A stretch of 64,000 nucleotides of DNA from Rhizobium lentis (GCF_017352135.1 NZ_CP071456.1:1-64000), one strand, 5' to 3'. Positions 38,533 through 48,261 are shown, counted from the first letter of the stretch. The notes: generated by a model not told the origin, from the sequence alone. Numbers and translations: made by a program.

Positions 38533-39429
38533 TCACGCTCCCCACTCACCTATCAGCATCTTGAGAAACCGCTCTGCCGCCGGCGACAAGGTGCCGCCGC
38601 GCCGGCGGACCACGCCGATTGTGCGAGATATCTCGGGATTTCGGATGGGACGAGTGATCAGGAACGGATGATCCTCTCGCGGGGTTGCCATTTGTGGCAG
38701 CACTGAAATCCCAAGGCCCGCCTCTACCAAGCCGAGGGAGGTGGACAGATGAGTTACCTCATAGAACCAGCGAAGCTTGATGTTAGATTTTGCCAATGCC
38801 GCGTCGAGCAGCGTTCTGTTACCGCTCGATCGATGAACCGTAATCAAATGGTAGGGTTCTAGTTCCGCCCATTCGACCCACTGTTTTGCCGCAAGAGGAT
38901 GATCCTTGCGCGCTGCAAGTACGAAGGGGTCTTCCGCAAGCCGCTCGAAGGTGAGGTCCGGGTCCGAGGTGCCCATGATGTTTATGCCGAACTCCACCTC
39001 GCCACTTGCCACGGCTTGAAGACCATCGGTGGCAGGCAGATCGAGGATACGAAAGCGGATGTTCGGATACTCTTCATTGAATTGGCGAATGACGGTAGGC
39101 AAGAAGTAGAATGCGGCGGTTGGAAGGCATGCAATCGTCACCAAGCCGCCTCGATTGGGTCCAACGTCACGGACAGCAAAGAGAGAGCCATCAAATTCCT
39201 CCAGCATGCGTCGGACGAGTGGCACGAGCTCCGTGCCGAGAGCGGTCGCGGACACATGCCTGGTCGTCCGTTCCAGGAGCGGCGCCCCAATAACCTGCTC
39301 CAATTTTTGAATGCGGCGGCTCAACGCAGGCTGTGACATGTGCAGCGTGTCCGCAGCGCGATTGAAGCTCTCCAGCTCCACGACGCTAAGGAAGGCTCGA
39401 AGGTCAAGAATTTCGCAATTAATGCTCAT
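38533..39429 (-). CDS. LysR family transcriptional regulator
   Basis: 298 residues. N-terminal winged HTH: DLRAFLSVVELESFNRAADT then LHMSQPALSRRIQKLEQVIG. A LysR effector domain follows (FYFLPTVIRQFNEEYPNIRF; VEAGLGISVLPQMA). It is divergent from the PrpF-like gene, with 114 bases between starts, the classical arrangement for a LysR regulator activating the neighbouring operon. GalR of Pseudomonas putida controls the PrpF-like tautomerase GalD in a comparable layout, which hints at an aromatic or tricarboxylate inducer. Confidence 0.93.
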   Translation of the reverse strand: MSINCEILDLRAFLSVVELESFNRAADTLHMSQPALSRRIQKLEQVIGAPLLERTTRHVSATALGTELVPLVRRMLEEFDGSLFAVRDVGPNRGGLVTIACLPTAAFYFLPTVIRQFNEEYPNIRFRILDLPATDGLQAVASGEVEFGINIMGTSDPDLTFERLAEDPFVLAARKDHPLAAKQWVEWAELEPYHLITVHRSSGNRTLLDAALAKSNIKLRWFYEVTHLSTSLGLVEAGLGISVLPQMATPREDHPFLITRPIRNPEISRTIGVVRRRGGTLSPAAERFLKMLIGEWGA

Positions 39430-39543
39430 GTTGCATCAATCCTGTGATTCTTAGCATTTCACAAATAAACGCTTTTTCCGATAATTGGATCAAAGAACGC
39501 CGATTGATACGGCGATGACATAATTCCGACGGAAGCACAAGCA

Positions 39544-40626
39544 ATGAACGACCTGACGGCTATCCCTTGCGTTCTGATGAGAGGCGGCACATCAAAAGGC
39601 CCGTTCTTCTTGGCGAGCGATCTTCCCGCGGCTGCCGATCAGCGTGACAAAATCCTGCTTTCCGTCATGGGCTCGGGTCATCCTTTGCAGATCGACGGAA
39701 TTGGTGGCGGCAACCCGGTCACGAGCAAGGTGGCCATCATCGGGCCTGCCAGCGTTCCTGGTGCGGACGTGGATTATCTGTTTGCTCAGGTACGGGTCGA
39801 TCAACAGATTGTCGATACCTCGCCGAACTGTGGCAACATGCTCGCGGCAGTCGGACCGTTTGCCATCGAAGCTGGACTTGTCCCGGTTCGTGGAGAAACC
39901 ACGCTCGTTCGGATCTACAACGTTAACACCAGCAAGCTGATCGAGGCCGAAGTTCCCACGCCAAATGGCAGCGTCTCCTATCTTGGGGAAGCTGCAATTG
40001 ACGGCGTGCCCGGCCGTGCAGCGCCGATCGCGCTGACTTTCATGGACGCGGCTGGGGCTCGTACCGGACAGCTCTTTCCCACCGGCAAACCCATCGACCT
40101 GATCGATGGCGTCGCTGTCACCTGCATCGACTGCGCAATGCCGATGATTTTGATCGAGGCGGTTTCGATCGGCGCAACCGGATTGGAATCAGCGGCGGAC
40201 CTCAACGCTGATAGGGAATTGCTTGGACGGCTGGAAAAGTTGCGCATTGCCGCCGGCGAACGAATGGGCCTTGGAGACGTGCGCAATCAGGTAACGCCAA
40301 AGCCGGTGCTCATCTCCCGGCCAAAGACCGGAGGCGACATCAGCGTGCGGTATTTCATGCCGCATCAATGTCATCCGTCCCTCGCGACCACGGGCGCCGT
40401 TGGAATCGCCACAGCCTGTATCAGCCAGGATACGGTCGCTTCGCTTCTGATCGGCAGACAAGCCCCCCCGGTGGTTCTTTCCATCGAACACCCCAGCGGC
40501 CACCTGGATGTCAAATTGTATGAGCGGGACGGCAAGGTCGTCGCCGGAATTCTTCGCACTGCCCGCCGGCTGTTCGAAGGACATGTGTTAGCAAAACCTG
40601 TCACGCAACTGGGTTGCGCGGCATAA
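39544..40626 (+). CDS. PrpF/GalD-type isomerase (4-oxalomesaconate tautomerase-like)
   Basis: 360 residues of the PrpF family, which has a diaminopimelate-epimerase fold. Visible motifs are CVLMRGGTSKGPFF at the start, GIGGGNPVTSKVAI, and the paired active-site Cys loop TSPNCGNMLAAVGPFAIE. Members isomerise aconitate-type acids (PrpF) or 4-oxalomesaconate in gallate breakdown (GalD). It is first in an operon with an ABC importer and is divergent from a LysR gene, so it probably acts on the acid that the importer brings in. Which reaction it catalyses is not decided by sequence. Confidence 0.85.
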   Translation: MNDLTAIPCVLMRGGTSKGPFFLASDLPAAADQRDKILLSVMGSGHPLQIDGIGGGNPVTSKVAIIGPASVPGADVDYLFAQVRVDQQIVDTSPNCGNMLAAVGPFAIEAGLVPVRGETTLVRIYNVNTSKLIEAEVPTPNGSVSYLGEAAIDGVPGRAAPIALTFMDAAGARTGQLFPTGKPIDLIDGVAVTCIDCAMPMILIEAVSIGATGLESAADLNADRELLGRLEKLRIAAGERMGLGDVRNQVTPKPVLISRPKTGGDISVRYFMPHQCHPSLATTGAVGIATACISQDTVASLLIGRQAPPVVLSIEHPSGHLDVKLYERDGKVVAGILRTARRLFEGHVLAKPVTQLGCAA

Positions 40627-40674
40627 TAACTCTGGCCGCCGGGAGGGCGCCAGCAACAGGAGGAGAATGTCATT

Positions 40675-41676
40675 ATGCGCAAGCTCATGCTCGCCCTCGC
40701 GGCAACCGTCGCCTTTACCGGCTCCGCATTGGCCGATCCCGTCCGCATCAGCGTCGGATCCTACAACCTCAACAACCTTCCCTTCCCCGTCGCTCAAGGG
40801 CTCGGACTTTATGAAAAGGAGGGGCTGGAGGTGACCGTAGAAAACTTTGCGTCGGGTGGCTCAAAGACGCTTCAGGCGCTTGTTGCAGGCTCAACGGACA
40901 TTGCCGTCGGCTTCTACGACCATACGATCCAGATGCAATCGCAGAAGAAGGCCGTCGTGGCCTTCGTGCAGCTCGCCCGCAATTCAGGGCTCGTGCTGGC
41001 TGGGGGCAAAGAAAGCACATTCGATCCGGCAAAGCCCGAAACCATCAAAGGTGCAAAAGTCGGGATCACCTCACCGGGTTCGTCTTCCGACTTCTTCGTC
41101 CGCTACTACCTGCAACGCAACGGCTTGTCCCCAAACGACGTGTCGCTGATCGGTGTCGGCTCCGGGTCGGCCGCTGTCGCAGCGCTCGAACAGGGCAAAG
41201 TCGACCTACTCGTCAATTACGACCCGGCTGCGACCTTCATCGAGGCCAAGGGCGTCGGCAAGATCCTGATCGACGGGCGCAGCGACGACGGCGCCAGAGC
41301 GATCTATGGCGGGATTTACCCAACGTCCGTCCTCTACGCCACACAGGACTACATCGAAGAAAACCCCGAGACCATTCAGAAGGTCACCAATGCGACCGTC
41401 AAAGCGCTCGAATGGATGAATAGTCATTCCGCCGAAGAGATCGTAAAGAAACTGCCGAAGGAATTCATTTCCGGCGACCGCGACACCTACGTCAAGGCGG
41501 TCAACAACGCAAAGGCGATCTTCTCGAACGACGGGCGGATAAACGAGGAAGATATCAAAATTCCGCTCGCCGTCCTGAAGAGCTTCAACGAAAAAGTCGC
41601 AGCGGCTGAAATCGATCTCACCAAAACCTACACGAACGAGTTCGTAGGTAAGGTCCCGAACGCCGCTGCCAACTGA
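40675..41676 (+). CDS. ABC importer substrate-binding protein, NitT/TauT type
   Basis: 333 residues with a Sec signal peptide (MRKLMLALAATVAFTGSALA). The mature protein shows the NMT1/SsuA fold: LPFPVAQGLGLYEKEGLEVT, then SGGSKTLQALVAGSTDIAVG, and GITSPGSSSDFFVRYYL. An excellent AGGAGGAGA box lies upstream. Ligands of this family include taurine, alkanesulfonates, nitrate, phthalate and pyrimidine precursors. The PrpF-like gene upstream points to an organic acid rather than a sulfonate, an inference. Confidence 0.9.
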   Translation: MRKLMLALAATVAFTGSALADPVRISVGSYNLNNLPFPVAQGLGLYEKEGLEVTVENFASGGSKTLQALVAGSTDIAVGFYDHTIQMQSQKKAVVAFVQLARNSGLVLAGGKESTFDPAKPETIKGAKVGITSPGSSSDFFVRYYLQRNGLSPNDVSLIGVGSGSAAVAALEQGKVDLLVNYDPAATFIEAKGVGKILIDGRSDDGARAIYGGIYPTSVLYATQDYIEENPETIQKVTNATVKALEWMNSHSAEEIVKKLPKEFISGDRDTYVKAVNNAKAIFSNDGRINEEDIKIPLAVLKSFNEKVAAAEIDLTKTYTNEFVGKVPNAAAN

Positions 41677-41688
41677 CAGGAGGAGGTC

Positions 41689-42519
41689 ATGGAATTGGCC
41701 CTAGTGAAAACCGCACCGCCGACGAACAGCCAGAACCTTGCAAAGCCCATGGTTTCCATCGACGCGGTCACCATGTCCTTCGGTGCTTATGTGGCTGTAC
41801 AGGACGTCAATCTAAGTGTTTCCGATGGCGAGTTCTTGGCCATCGTTGGACCTACTGGATGCGGCAAAAGCACCATACTTAATGCGATTGCCGGCTTGCT
41901 GAAGCCTGCGAGTGGCACTGTTTCCATCGATAGTCAGCCGGTGCGAGGGGTCCGGAATGACATCGGTTATCTGTTTCAACAGGACGCATTGCTTCCTTGG
42001 AAAACCGCAATCGAGAATGTGGAACTCGGCCCCATGTTCAAGGGTGTCGGCGCCGCCGACCGGCGCGAGCAGTCGATGAGATGGCTGGCGAAGGTCGGAC
42101 TAAAGGGGTTCGAGAATCGTTATCCGCATCAGCTTTCCGGCGGTCAGCGCAAGCGTGTGCAGATGGCACAGGCCCTGATCAGCGGCCCTAAGGTCATCCT
42201 TATGGACGAGCCCTTCTCCGCGCTCGATATCCACACCCGCCACCTGATGCAGAACGAGCTGTTGCGGCTTTGGCAGGAGGAACGGCGCGCAGTGGTGATG
42301 ATAACGCACGACCTCGAGGAGGCGATTGCTCTCGGAGATCGCGTCGTCGTGCTTGCCGCCGGACCGCGCTCGCGCGTGATCGACAGCTTCCCCGTCGACC
42401 TCGAACGTCCGCGTGACGCCGCTGAAATCAAGCTCGATCCGCGTTTCATGGATCTTTATCGCAACATCTGGTCATCGCTGCGCGGCGAAGTGGAGAAAAG
42501 CTATGAACGTCATGACTGA
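41689..42519 (+). CDS. ABC importer ATPase, NitT/TauT type
   Basis: 276 residues. Walker A GPTGCGKST, Q-loop LFQQDALLPWKT (the W after LLP is typical of this family), signature LSGGQRKR and Walker B VILMDEPFSALD, followed by ITHDLEEAIALGDRV. Start ATG with an AGGAGG box 5-10 bases upstream. Overlaps the permease gene by 17 bases. Confidence 0.93.
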   Translation: MELALVKTAPPTNSQNLAKPMVSIDAVTMSFGAYVAVQDVNLSVSDGEFLAIVGPTGCGKSTILNAIAGLLKPASGTVSIDSQPVRGVRNDIGYLFQQDALLPWKTAIENVELGPMFKGVGAADRREQSMRWLAKVGLKGFENRYPHQLSGGQRKRVQMAQALISGPKVILMDEPFSALDIHTRHLMQNELLRLWQEERRAVVMITHDLEEAIALGDRVVVLAAGPRSRVIDSFPVDLERPRDAAEIKLDPRFMDLYRNIWSSLRGEVEKSYERHD

Positions 42520-43276
42520 ACGCCTTATCCAGATCGCGCTGCTTGTGGTAATCATCGGCGGCTGGCAGCTCGGTGTCGCGGCAGGCGTCATTGACGTCTT
42601 CTTTTTTCCGGCTCCGGTCGACATCTTCTACCAGGTCGTAACCTGGGTGGCGGACGTCGACTTCTATAGCCATGTCGCCATTACCCTGACGGAAACCGTG
42701 CTCGGTTATCTCGTTGGAACGGCACTCGGCGTGGCAGCAGGCGTGTGGCTCGGCCTCAGCCGTTCGGCCGCACGCATCCTGGACCCTTTCATCAAGGGGC
42801 TGAACGCAATTCCTCGCGTCGTGCTCGCGCCGATCTTCGTGCTGTGGCTCGGCCTCGGGCTGTGGTCCAAGGTGGCGCTCGCCGTGACGTTGGTATTCTT
42901 CGTGACGTTCTTCAACGCCATGCAAGGCGTGCGCGAAGTCAACCCGGTGGTACTGTCGAACGCCCGCATTCTGGGAGGCTCGCGGTCGGACCTGCTTCGC
43001 CATGTCTATTTCCCGGCAGCGGCAAGCTGGATCCTGTCGTCGTTGCGTACTTCCGTGGGCTTCGCCGTTGTAGGGGCCATCATCGGCGAGTATCTCGGTT
43101 CTTCCGCCGGGCTCGGCTATCTGATCGCTCAGGCCGAAGGCAATTTTGATGCGGTCGGCGTCTTCGCGGGCATTCTGATCCTCGCGATCTTTGTCTTGAT
43201 CATCGACAGCATTCTGGACATCGCCGAGAAGCGTCTCATCAAGTGGCGAACAAGCGCTACCGAACGGCCGGCGTGA
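42503..43276 (+). CDS. ABC importer permease, NitT/TauT type
   Basis: 257 residues, six helices. The core reads LDPFIKGLNAIPRVVLAPIF followed by WLGLGLWSKVALAV, the conserved EAA-like loop of SsuC/TauC permeases. ATG 42503 is chosen because GGAGAAAAGCT lies just upstream; it overlaps the ATPase gene, implying coupling. Last gene of the operon, before a hairpin at 43313. Confidence 0.92.
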   Translation: MNVMTERLIQIALLVVIIGGWQLGVAAGVIDVFFFPAPVDIFYQVVTWVADVDFYSHVAITLTETVLGYLVGTALGVAAGVWLGLSRSAARILDPFIKGLNAIPRVVLAPIFVLWLGLGLWSKVALAVTLVFFVTFFNAMQGVREVNPVVLSNARILGGSRSDLLRHVYFPAAASWILSSLRTSVGFAVVGAIIGEYLGSSAGLGYLIAQAEGNFDAVGVFAGILILAIFVLIIDSILDIAEKRLIKWRTSATERPA

Positions 43277-43312
43277 CGATCGTCGCGGCAACCGAAAGAA
43301 TTACCAGCACAC

Positions 43313-43341
43313 GTTCTCCCTTTACCCAAGGAAGGGAGAAC
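43313..43341. terminator. Bidirectional hairpin between convergent genes
   Basis: A perfect 10-bp stem GTTCTCCCTT/AAGGGAGAAC with a 9-base loop lies between the end of the permease gene and the end of the flavodoxin-like gene. It lacks a clear T-tract on either side, so its terminator role is likely but not certain. Confidence 0.6.
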
Positions 43342-43389
43342 GCAAGCGTTCTGAGCGAGGGGACTTCGAACGAAACGTCGCGATTGGCC

Positions 43390-44007
43390 TCAGCCGCCCT
43401 CGCCCGGATATTGCTTCGCCTTCAACAGACCTGCCAAATGCGCCGTGTTGCGGGCCAGCATGTCGACGGCTTTGGTCACGACCTTCGGCACCTTGTCGAG
43501 ATCGACGAAATTGGTTGAACCCATCGCTTCTCCGACCCAATAGGCGACGGCATTGGCCGGAATGGTGAAACCGACATCATTGAGCGCCTGGTAGAGTTCG
43601 GCCGAGATATGATGGGCGCCGTCCTCGTTGCCGACGACGGCGACGGCTGCCACCCTGCCGTAAGACACCATACGGCCCTCATCGTCCGTCTCGTCGAGGA
43701 AGGCGTCCATGCGCTCGAGCGCCCGCTTGCAGACGCTGGAAGGCTGGCCGAGCCAGATCGGCGTCGCCATCAGGAGGATATCGGCCTCGAGCAGCTTTGC
43801 GCGAATATCCGGCCAATCGTCGCCGGCGCCCTCGTCCGACGTCACGCCCGGCTTGACGTTGAAATCCGCAAGGCGGAGCACTTCGGTCACGACGCCGTAT
43901 TCGGACATCGCCTTGTCGATCAGCGTGACCATCCGTTCGGTCGATGACGGATCCTTGGCGTCGCTGTTCTTCAGCGTCGCGTTGAGAGCAAGGGCTTTCA
44001 GCGGCAT
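43390..44007 (-). CDS. Flavodoxin/NAD(P)H-dependent FMN reductase-like protein
   Basis: About 205 residues with a flavodoxin fold. Start KALALNATLKNSDAKDPSST forms the phosphate-binding loop for FMN; ADILLMATPIWLGQPSSVCK is the second flavin contact. Members reduce FMN, quinones or nitro compounds. ATG 44007 follows a GGAGAG box; the frame opens at 44055 without one. Monocistronic, convergent with the ABC operon. Confidence 0.85.
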   Translation of the reverse strand: MPLKALALNATLKNSDAKDPSSTERMVTLIDKAMSEYGVVTEVLRLADFNVKPGVTSDEGAGDDWPDIRAKLLEADILLMATPIWLGQPSSVCKRALERMDAFLDETDDEGRMVSYGRVAAVAVVGNEDGAHHISAELYQALNDVGFTIPANAVAYWVGEAMGSTNFVDLDKVPKVVTKAVDMLARNTAHLAGLLKAKQYPGEGG

Positions 44008-44237
44008 GGGTCTCTCCGTAACCGGCGCCTCTCGGGCCTTGCTGCTGCAACCCACCCGCGCGCCGATAGTTCCCGAGAGGGATGCGAGAGGGCCTCACGT
44101 AAAAATAACCAGTTGGTGAATTCTTTACTTGAACCCCTAGTTGGAATCGGCAAAAGTGACGGTGCTATCAATCCCTTCATGGATTTGCCGTCTTTTCGGG
44201 CCAGCGTCCGAGCACCACATCTATTGGAAAAAATACC

Positions 44238-46091
44238 GTGAGCAGCGATGCGTTAACACGCGCGACGAAGCCATCGGCTTCGATGGCACTTGCAACTGCG
44301 GCAGGCTGGGGCCGAGGCCTCTATACACTGGTGCGCATCACCGTGATGGCCTTCCGCCACCCCTGGCAGGCGGGCTTTGCGATCGGCGCCACCCTCATCG
44401 CCTCCACGTTCCAGCTGATGATCCCCCGCCTTCTCGGCCAGGCCGTCGACCACACCCAGATGGCGATGGGCGGCGGCGCGGCCGGCCAGGCGGCGCAGGA
44501 CGCGCTTCTGACCACGGCGCTGCTCTTGCTCGGCGCCAGCGTGCTGCGCGGTCTCTTCACCATGGTGCAGAACTATTACAGCGAGTCCGTCGGCCACCAC
44601 ATGGGCTACGAGCTGCGTCTGGCCTGCTACGAGAAGATCCAGCGCCTGTCCTTCAGCTTTCACGACACGGTCCATTCCGGTGATCTGATCACCGTCGGCC
44701 TGCTCGATCTCGAAGGCGTGCGCATGTATTTTTCCACCGCGCTCGTCCGCATGATCCTGCTGACGATCCTGATCGGCATCGGCGCCTATATGCTGCTGTC
44801 GACCGATGTCGTGCTCGGCCTGCTGGCGCTCTCCTTCGTGCCTTTCGTCGGCTGGCGCTCCTCGGTGACGCAGCTCAGGCTGCGCGCCACCTGGCTCGAC
44901 CTGCAGGAGCGGCTTTCTGTGCTGACCCGCATCATGGAGGAGAATCTCGGCGGCATCCGCGTCGTGCGCGCCTTTGCCGCACAGGAGCATGAACTGTCGA
45001 AATTCGAGGCGGCCTCGAAAAACGCGCTGGCGCTCGCGCATCAGCGCGTCGGGATCCGCGTCGCCAACACCAGCGCCATGACCTTCTCCTTCTTCGCGGC
45101 GATGGGCCTCGTGCTCTGGGTCGGCGGCGGCAAGGTGATGTCGGGCGAGATCACCGTCGGCACGCTCGCCTCCTTCCTGACCTTCATGACCATCCTGCAG
45201 ATGCCGGTGCGCCAGCTCGGCCTGATGGTCAATGCCTTTGCCCGCGCCTCCACTTGCGGCACGCGGCTCTTCAACCTGCTCGACCTCGATATATCAATCA
45301 GGGACGCGCCGGATGCCAGAGAACTGGCGGTGACGGAGGGCGTGCTGCGCTTCGAAAATGTCAGCTTCGCCTATCCCGGCTCGGAAAAGCACACCGTGCT
45401 GCACGATGTCTCCTTCGAAGCCAGGCGCGGCCAGACAATCGGCATCGTCGGCCCTCCCGGCAGCGGCAAGTCGACGATCGCTCATCTCATCCCACGCTTC
45501 TACGACGTCACCGGCGGCCGGATCACGATCGACGGCCAGGACATCCGCAAGGCGACGCTGCAGTCGCTGCGCCGGGCCGTCGCCGTCGTGCAGCAGGATT
45601 CCTTCCTGTTCACGACGACGATCGAGAACAATATCGCCTATGGCGATCCGTGGGCGAAGGAAAGCCGCATCGAACGCGCCAGCGAAAGCGCCCAGCTGCA
45701 CAATTACGTGCTCGGCCTGCCCACCGGCTACGGCACCGTCGTCGGCGAGCGCGGCGTTTCGCTTTCCGGCGGCCAGCGGCAGCGCCTTTCGATCGCCAGG
45801 GCGCTGATGCTGAAGCCGGCGGTGATGGTGTTCGACGATTCGACGGCGGCAATCGACGCGGCGACCGAACAGCGCATCCGCAGCGCCATGCGCCGCTACG
45901 CCGCCGACCGCGTGACCATCATCGTCGCCCATCGCCTGAGCTCGCTGATGCATGCCGATCTGATCCTGTTCGTCGAAGACGGCAGAATCGTCGAGCGCGG
46001 CACGCATCAGGCGCTGCTTGCCCTCGGCGGCCGCTACAAGGCGCTCTACGATCTGCAGGTGCGGCCGGGCGACGAGGTGCTGAGCGCTTGA
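44238..46091 (+). CDS. ABC exporter half-transporter, degenerate-site subunit
   Basis: 617 residues: six-helix exporter domain (residues about 30-330) and an ATPase domain. Walker A GPPGSGKST (405-413) and signature LSGGQRQR are canonical, but Walker B reads VMVFDDSTAAID, with Asp D534 instead of the catalytic Glu. This is the pattern of one subunit of asymmetric heterodimeric exporters such as TM287/288 or BmrCD. The second subunit is encoded at 46363-48261. GTG start at 44238. Substrate unknown; such pairs export drugs, lipids or peptides. Confidence 0.9.
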   Translation: MSSDALTRATKPSASMALATAAGWGRGLYTLVRITVMAFRHPWQAGFAIGATLIASTFQLMIPRLLGQAVDHTQMAMGGGAAGQAAQDALLTTALLLLGASVLRGLFTMVQNYYSESVGHHMGYELRLACYEKIQRLSFSFHDTVHSGDLITVGLLDLEGVRMYFSTALVRMILLTILIGIGAYMLLSTDVVLGLLALSFVPFVGWRSSVTQLRLRATWLDLQERLSVLTRIMEENLGGIRVVRAFAAQEHELSKFEAASKNALALAHQRVGIRVANTSAMTFSFFAAMGLVLWVGGGKVMSGEITVGTLASFLTFMTILQMPVRQLGLMVNAFARASTCGTRLFNLLDLDISIRDAPDARELAVTEGVLRFENVSFAYPGSEKHTVLHDVSFEARRGQTIGIVGPPGSGKSTIAHLIPRFYDVTGGRITIDGQDIRKATLQSLRRAVAVVQQDSFLFTTTIENNIAYGDPWAKESRIERASESAQLHNYVLGLPTGYGTVVGERGVSLSGGQRQRLSIARALMLKPAVMVFDDSTAAIDAATEQRIRSAMRRYAADRVTIIVAHRLSSLMHADLILFVEDGRIVERGTHQALLALGGRYKALYDLQVRPGDEVLSA

Positions 46092-46119
46092 TGATTAGGC
46101 GGCGGCGATTCCTCTTGCT

Positions 46120-46258
46120 CCCTCATTCCTGTGCTCGTCACAGGAATCCAGTGCGCCCAAGTCCTTGGGCGCGGGAGACTTTTTCAACCGCCGCATTGAG
46201 TCATTCACCGCGCCGACGCGCGGTGGCTGGATTCCTGTGACGAGCACAGGAATGAGGG
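46120..46258. repeat. RIME1-like intergenic mosaic element
   Basis: Two perfect 32-bp inverted arms (46120-46151 and 46227-46258) each contain an internal palindrome ATTCCTGTG-5-CACAGGAAT. Between them lie two more hairpins: GCGCCCAA/TTGGGCGC (46153-46172) and ACCGCGC/GCGCGGT (46207-46224). Such nested palindromes fit the rhizobial RIME elements. It lies between two genes that should be one transporter operon. Confidence 0.75.
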
Positions 46259-46362
46259 GAGGAGAGGTTATTCCTCGACAACCACTTCGCTGCGGATCGA
46301 GGCTATCCGCGGCAAACAGTCGGCTAAATTAGAACAAAAGCCTTGGAATTAGGGAGACGACG

Positions 46363-48261
46363 ATGGCCGAGGAACTGGAAACCGAGCGTCCCGACGTGCG
46401 CGAGGACGGTCGCCGCCCGCCGCGGGCGGTGGTCGGTTCGCACCGCGTCGAGGAGGAGATGTTCGGCAAGGCCTTCGACGGCAACATCGTCAAGCGCATC
46501 TGGGCCTTCGTTCACCCCTACCGCACCCAAGTCCTCTGGGCTGTCGGCGCGGTGCTGACCTTCACGATGATGCAATTGCTGATCCCGCTGATCATCCGTT
46601 ACGCCATCGACCACGGCATGTCGCCGGGCGGCAGTTCTTCGGCGCTGATCTGGGCGATCGTCGCCTTCACCATCGCCATCCTGATCAACTATGCGGCAAG
46701 CTACGCCCAGGAGACGCTGGTCGGCAACGTCGCGGAAGAGGTGCTCTTCGACATCCGCAAGGCGATGTTTTCGCATCTCCAGCGCGTCTCGCTTTCCTTC
46801 ATGGACAAGACCGAGGTGGGACGGCTGATGTCGCGCCTGCAGGGCGACGTCAACTCGATGCAGGAATTCCTCGAAACCTCGGTGCTGTCAGTCGGCGACA
46901 TCGTGCTGCTCTTCGGCATCGTCTTCGTGATGCTCTATCTCGATTTCAAGCTGGGCCTGCTGACGCTTTCGGTGCTGCCGGTGCTCTTCGTCGTTCGGCT
47001 GTTCTGGCTGCCGCTCGCCCGCAAATCCTTCATGGCCGCGCACGAGACCAATTCGGTCGCCAACGGCGCGCTCGCCGAGGCGATCCACGGCGTGCGCGCC
47101 GTTCAGAGCATGGATCGGCAGGGCGTCAACTTCACCCTCTACGACGACAAGGCGCATGCCAACCTCAAGACCCATCTGACGGCGGCGCGTTATGCCCAGG
47201 TGATGGTGCCGATCGTCGACAGCCTGACCGGCGTGGCGATGGCGCTCGTCATCGTCGTCGGCGGCGCCCGTGTTCTCAACCAGGCGCTCGACGTCGGCGT
47301 GCTCGTCGCCTTCCTGTTCTATATCCAGCGCTTCTTCGACCCGATCCGTTCGCTCACCCTGCAATATTCGGTGATGCAGCGCGCCATGGCGTCGGGCCAG
47401 CGGTTGACCGAAGTGCTCGACGTGCCGATCGACATCAAGGACGCGCCCGATGCCACGGCGCTGTCGCGCGACATGGACGGCTCGGTGGAATTCAGGGATG
47501 TCGTCTTCGGCTACAATCCGATGCATCCGGTGCTGAAACATGTGAGCTTCAAGGTCAATCCCGGCGAGACGGTCGCCTTGGTCGGGCCAACGGGCTCGGG
47601 CAAATCGAGCTGCATGTCGCTGATCCATCGCTTCTACGATGTGCAGCAGGGCCAGGTGTTGGTCGGCGGCCACGATGTGCGCGCGCTGACGCAGGATTCG
47701 CTCGGGGCGCAAATCGCCATGGTGCTGCAGGAGCCCTTCCTCTTTACTGGCACCGTCTTCGAAAACATCCGCTACCACAAGGTGGAGGCGACGCGTGAGC
47801 AGGTGATCGAGGCGGCCAAAGCCGTCGGCGCGCATGATTTCATCATGCGCCTGCCCAATGGCTACGACAGCGTTCTGGGCGAGCGCGGCGGCAATCTCTC
47901 GCTCGGCCAGCGCCAGCTTTTGAGCTTTGCCCGCGCATTGGTGGCGGATGCAAAGATCCTGGTGCTCGACGAGGCGACGGCCAATATCGACAGCTATACC
48001 GAAATGCTGATCCAGAAGGCGCTGGTGAAGCTGCTCGAAAACCGCACCGGCCTCGTCATCGCCCATCGCCTGGCGACGATCCGCGAAGCCGACCGCATCA
48101 TCGTGCTGCAGAACGGCGAGATCATCGAAAGCGGCGACCACCGTCAGCTGATGAAGAATGACAAGCTTTATTCCAAACTCTATAGCCTCAACTACGCCTC
48201 CTTCGACGATATTCCCGAAGACGTTCTGGAAGAGACGACAGCGCCGGAGCAGGCGACCTGA
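46363..48261 (+). CDS. ABC exporter half-transporter, canonical-site subunit
   Basis: 632 residues: an N-terminal extension of about 35 residues, six-helix exporter domain, then ATPase with Walker A GPTGSGKSS (408-416), Q-loop MVLQEPFLF, signature LSLGQ (512-516, normally LSGGQ), and Walker B ILVLDEATANID with catalytic E537. The odd signature in this subunit and the Glu-to-Asp change in the other would both fall in one composite ATP site, as in known heterodimers. AGGGAGA box before the ATG. It is separated from its partner gene by a RIME-like element. Confidence 0.9.
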   Translation: MAEELETERPDVREDGRRPPRAVVGSHRVEEEMFGKAFDGNIVKRIWAFVHPYRTQVLWAVGAVLTFTMMQLLIPLIIRYAIDHGMSPGGSSSALIWAIVAFTIAILINYAASYAQETLVGNVAEEVLFDIRKAMFSHLQRVSLSFMDKTEVGRLMSRLQGDVNSMQEFLETSVLSVGDIVLLFGIVFVMLYLDFKLGLLTLSVLPVLFVVRLFWLPLARKSFMAAHETNSVANGALAEAIHGVRAVQSMDRQGVNFTLYDDKAHANLKTHLTAARYAQVMVPIVDSLTGVAMALVIVVGGARVLNQALDVGVLVAFLFYIQRFFDPIRSLTLQYSVMQRAMASGQRLTEVLDVPIDIKDAPDATALSRDMDGSVEFRDVVFGYNPMHPVLKHVSFKVNPGETVALVGPTGSGKSSCMSLIHRFYDVQQGQVLVGGHDVRALTQDSLGAQIAMVLQEPFLFTGTVFENIRYHKVEATREQVIEAAKAVGAHDFIMRLPNGYDSVLGERGGNLSLGQRQLLSFARALVADAKILVLDEATANIDSYTEMLIQKALVKLLENRTGLVIAHRLATIREADRIIVLQNGEIIESGDHRQLMKNDKLYSKLYSLNYASFDDIPEDVLEETTAPEQAT

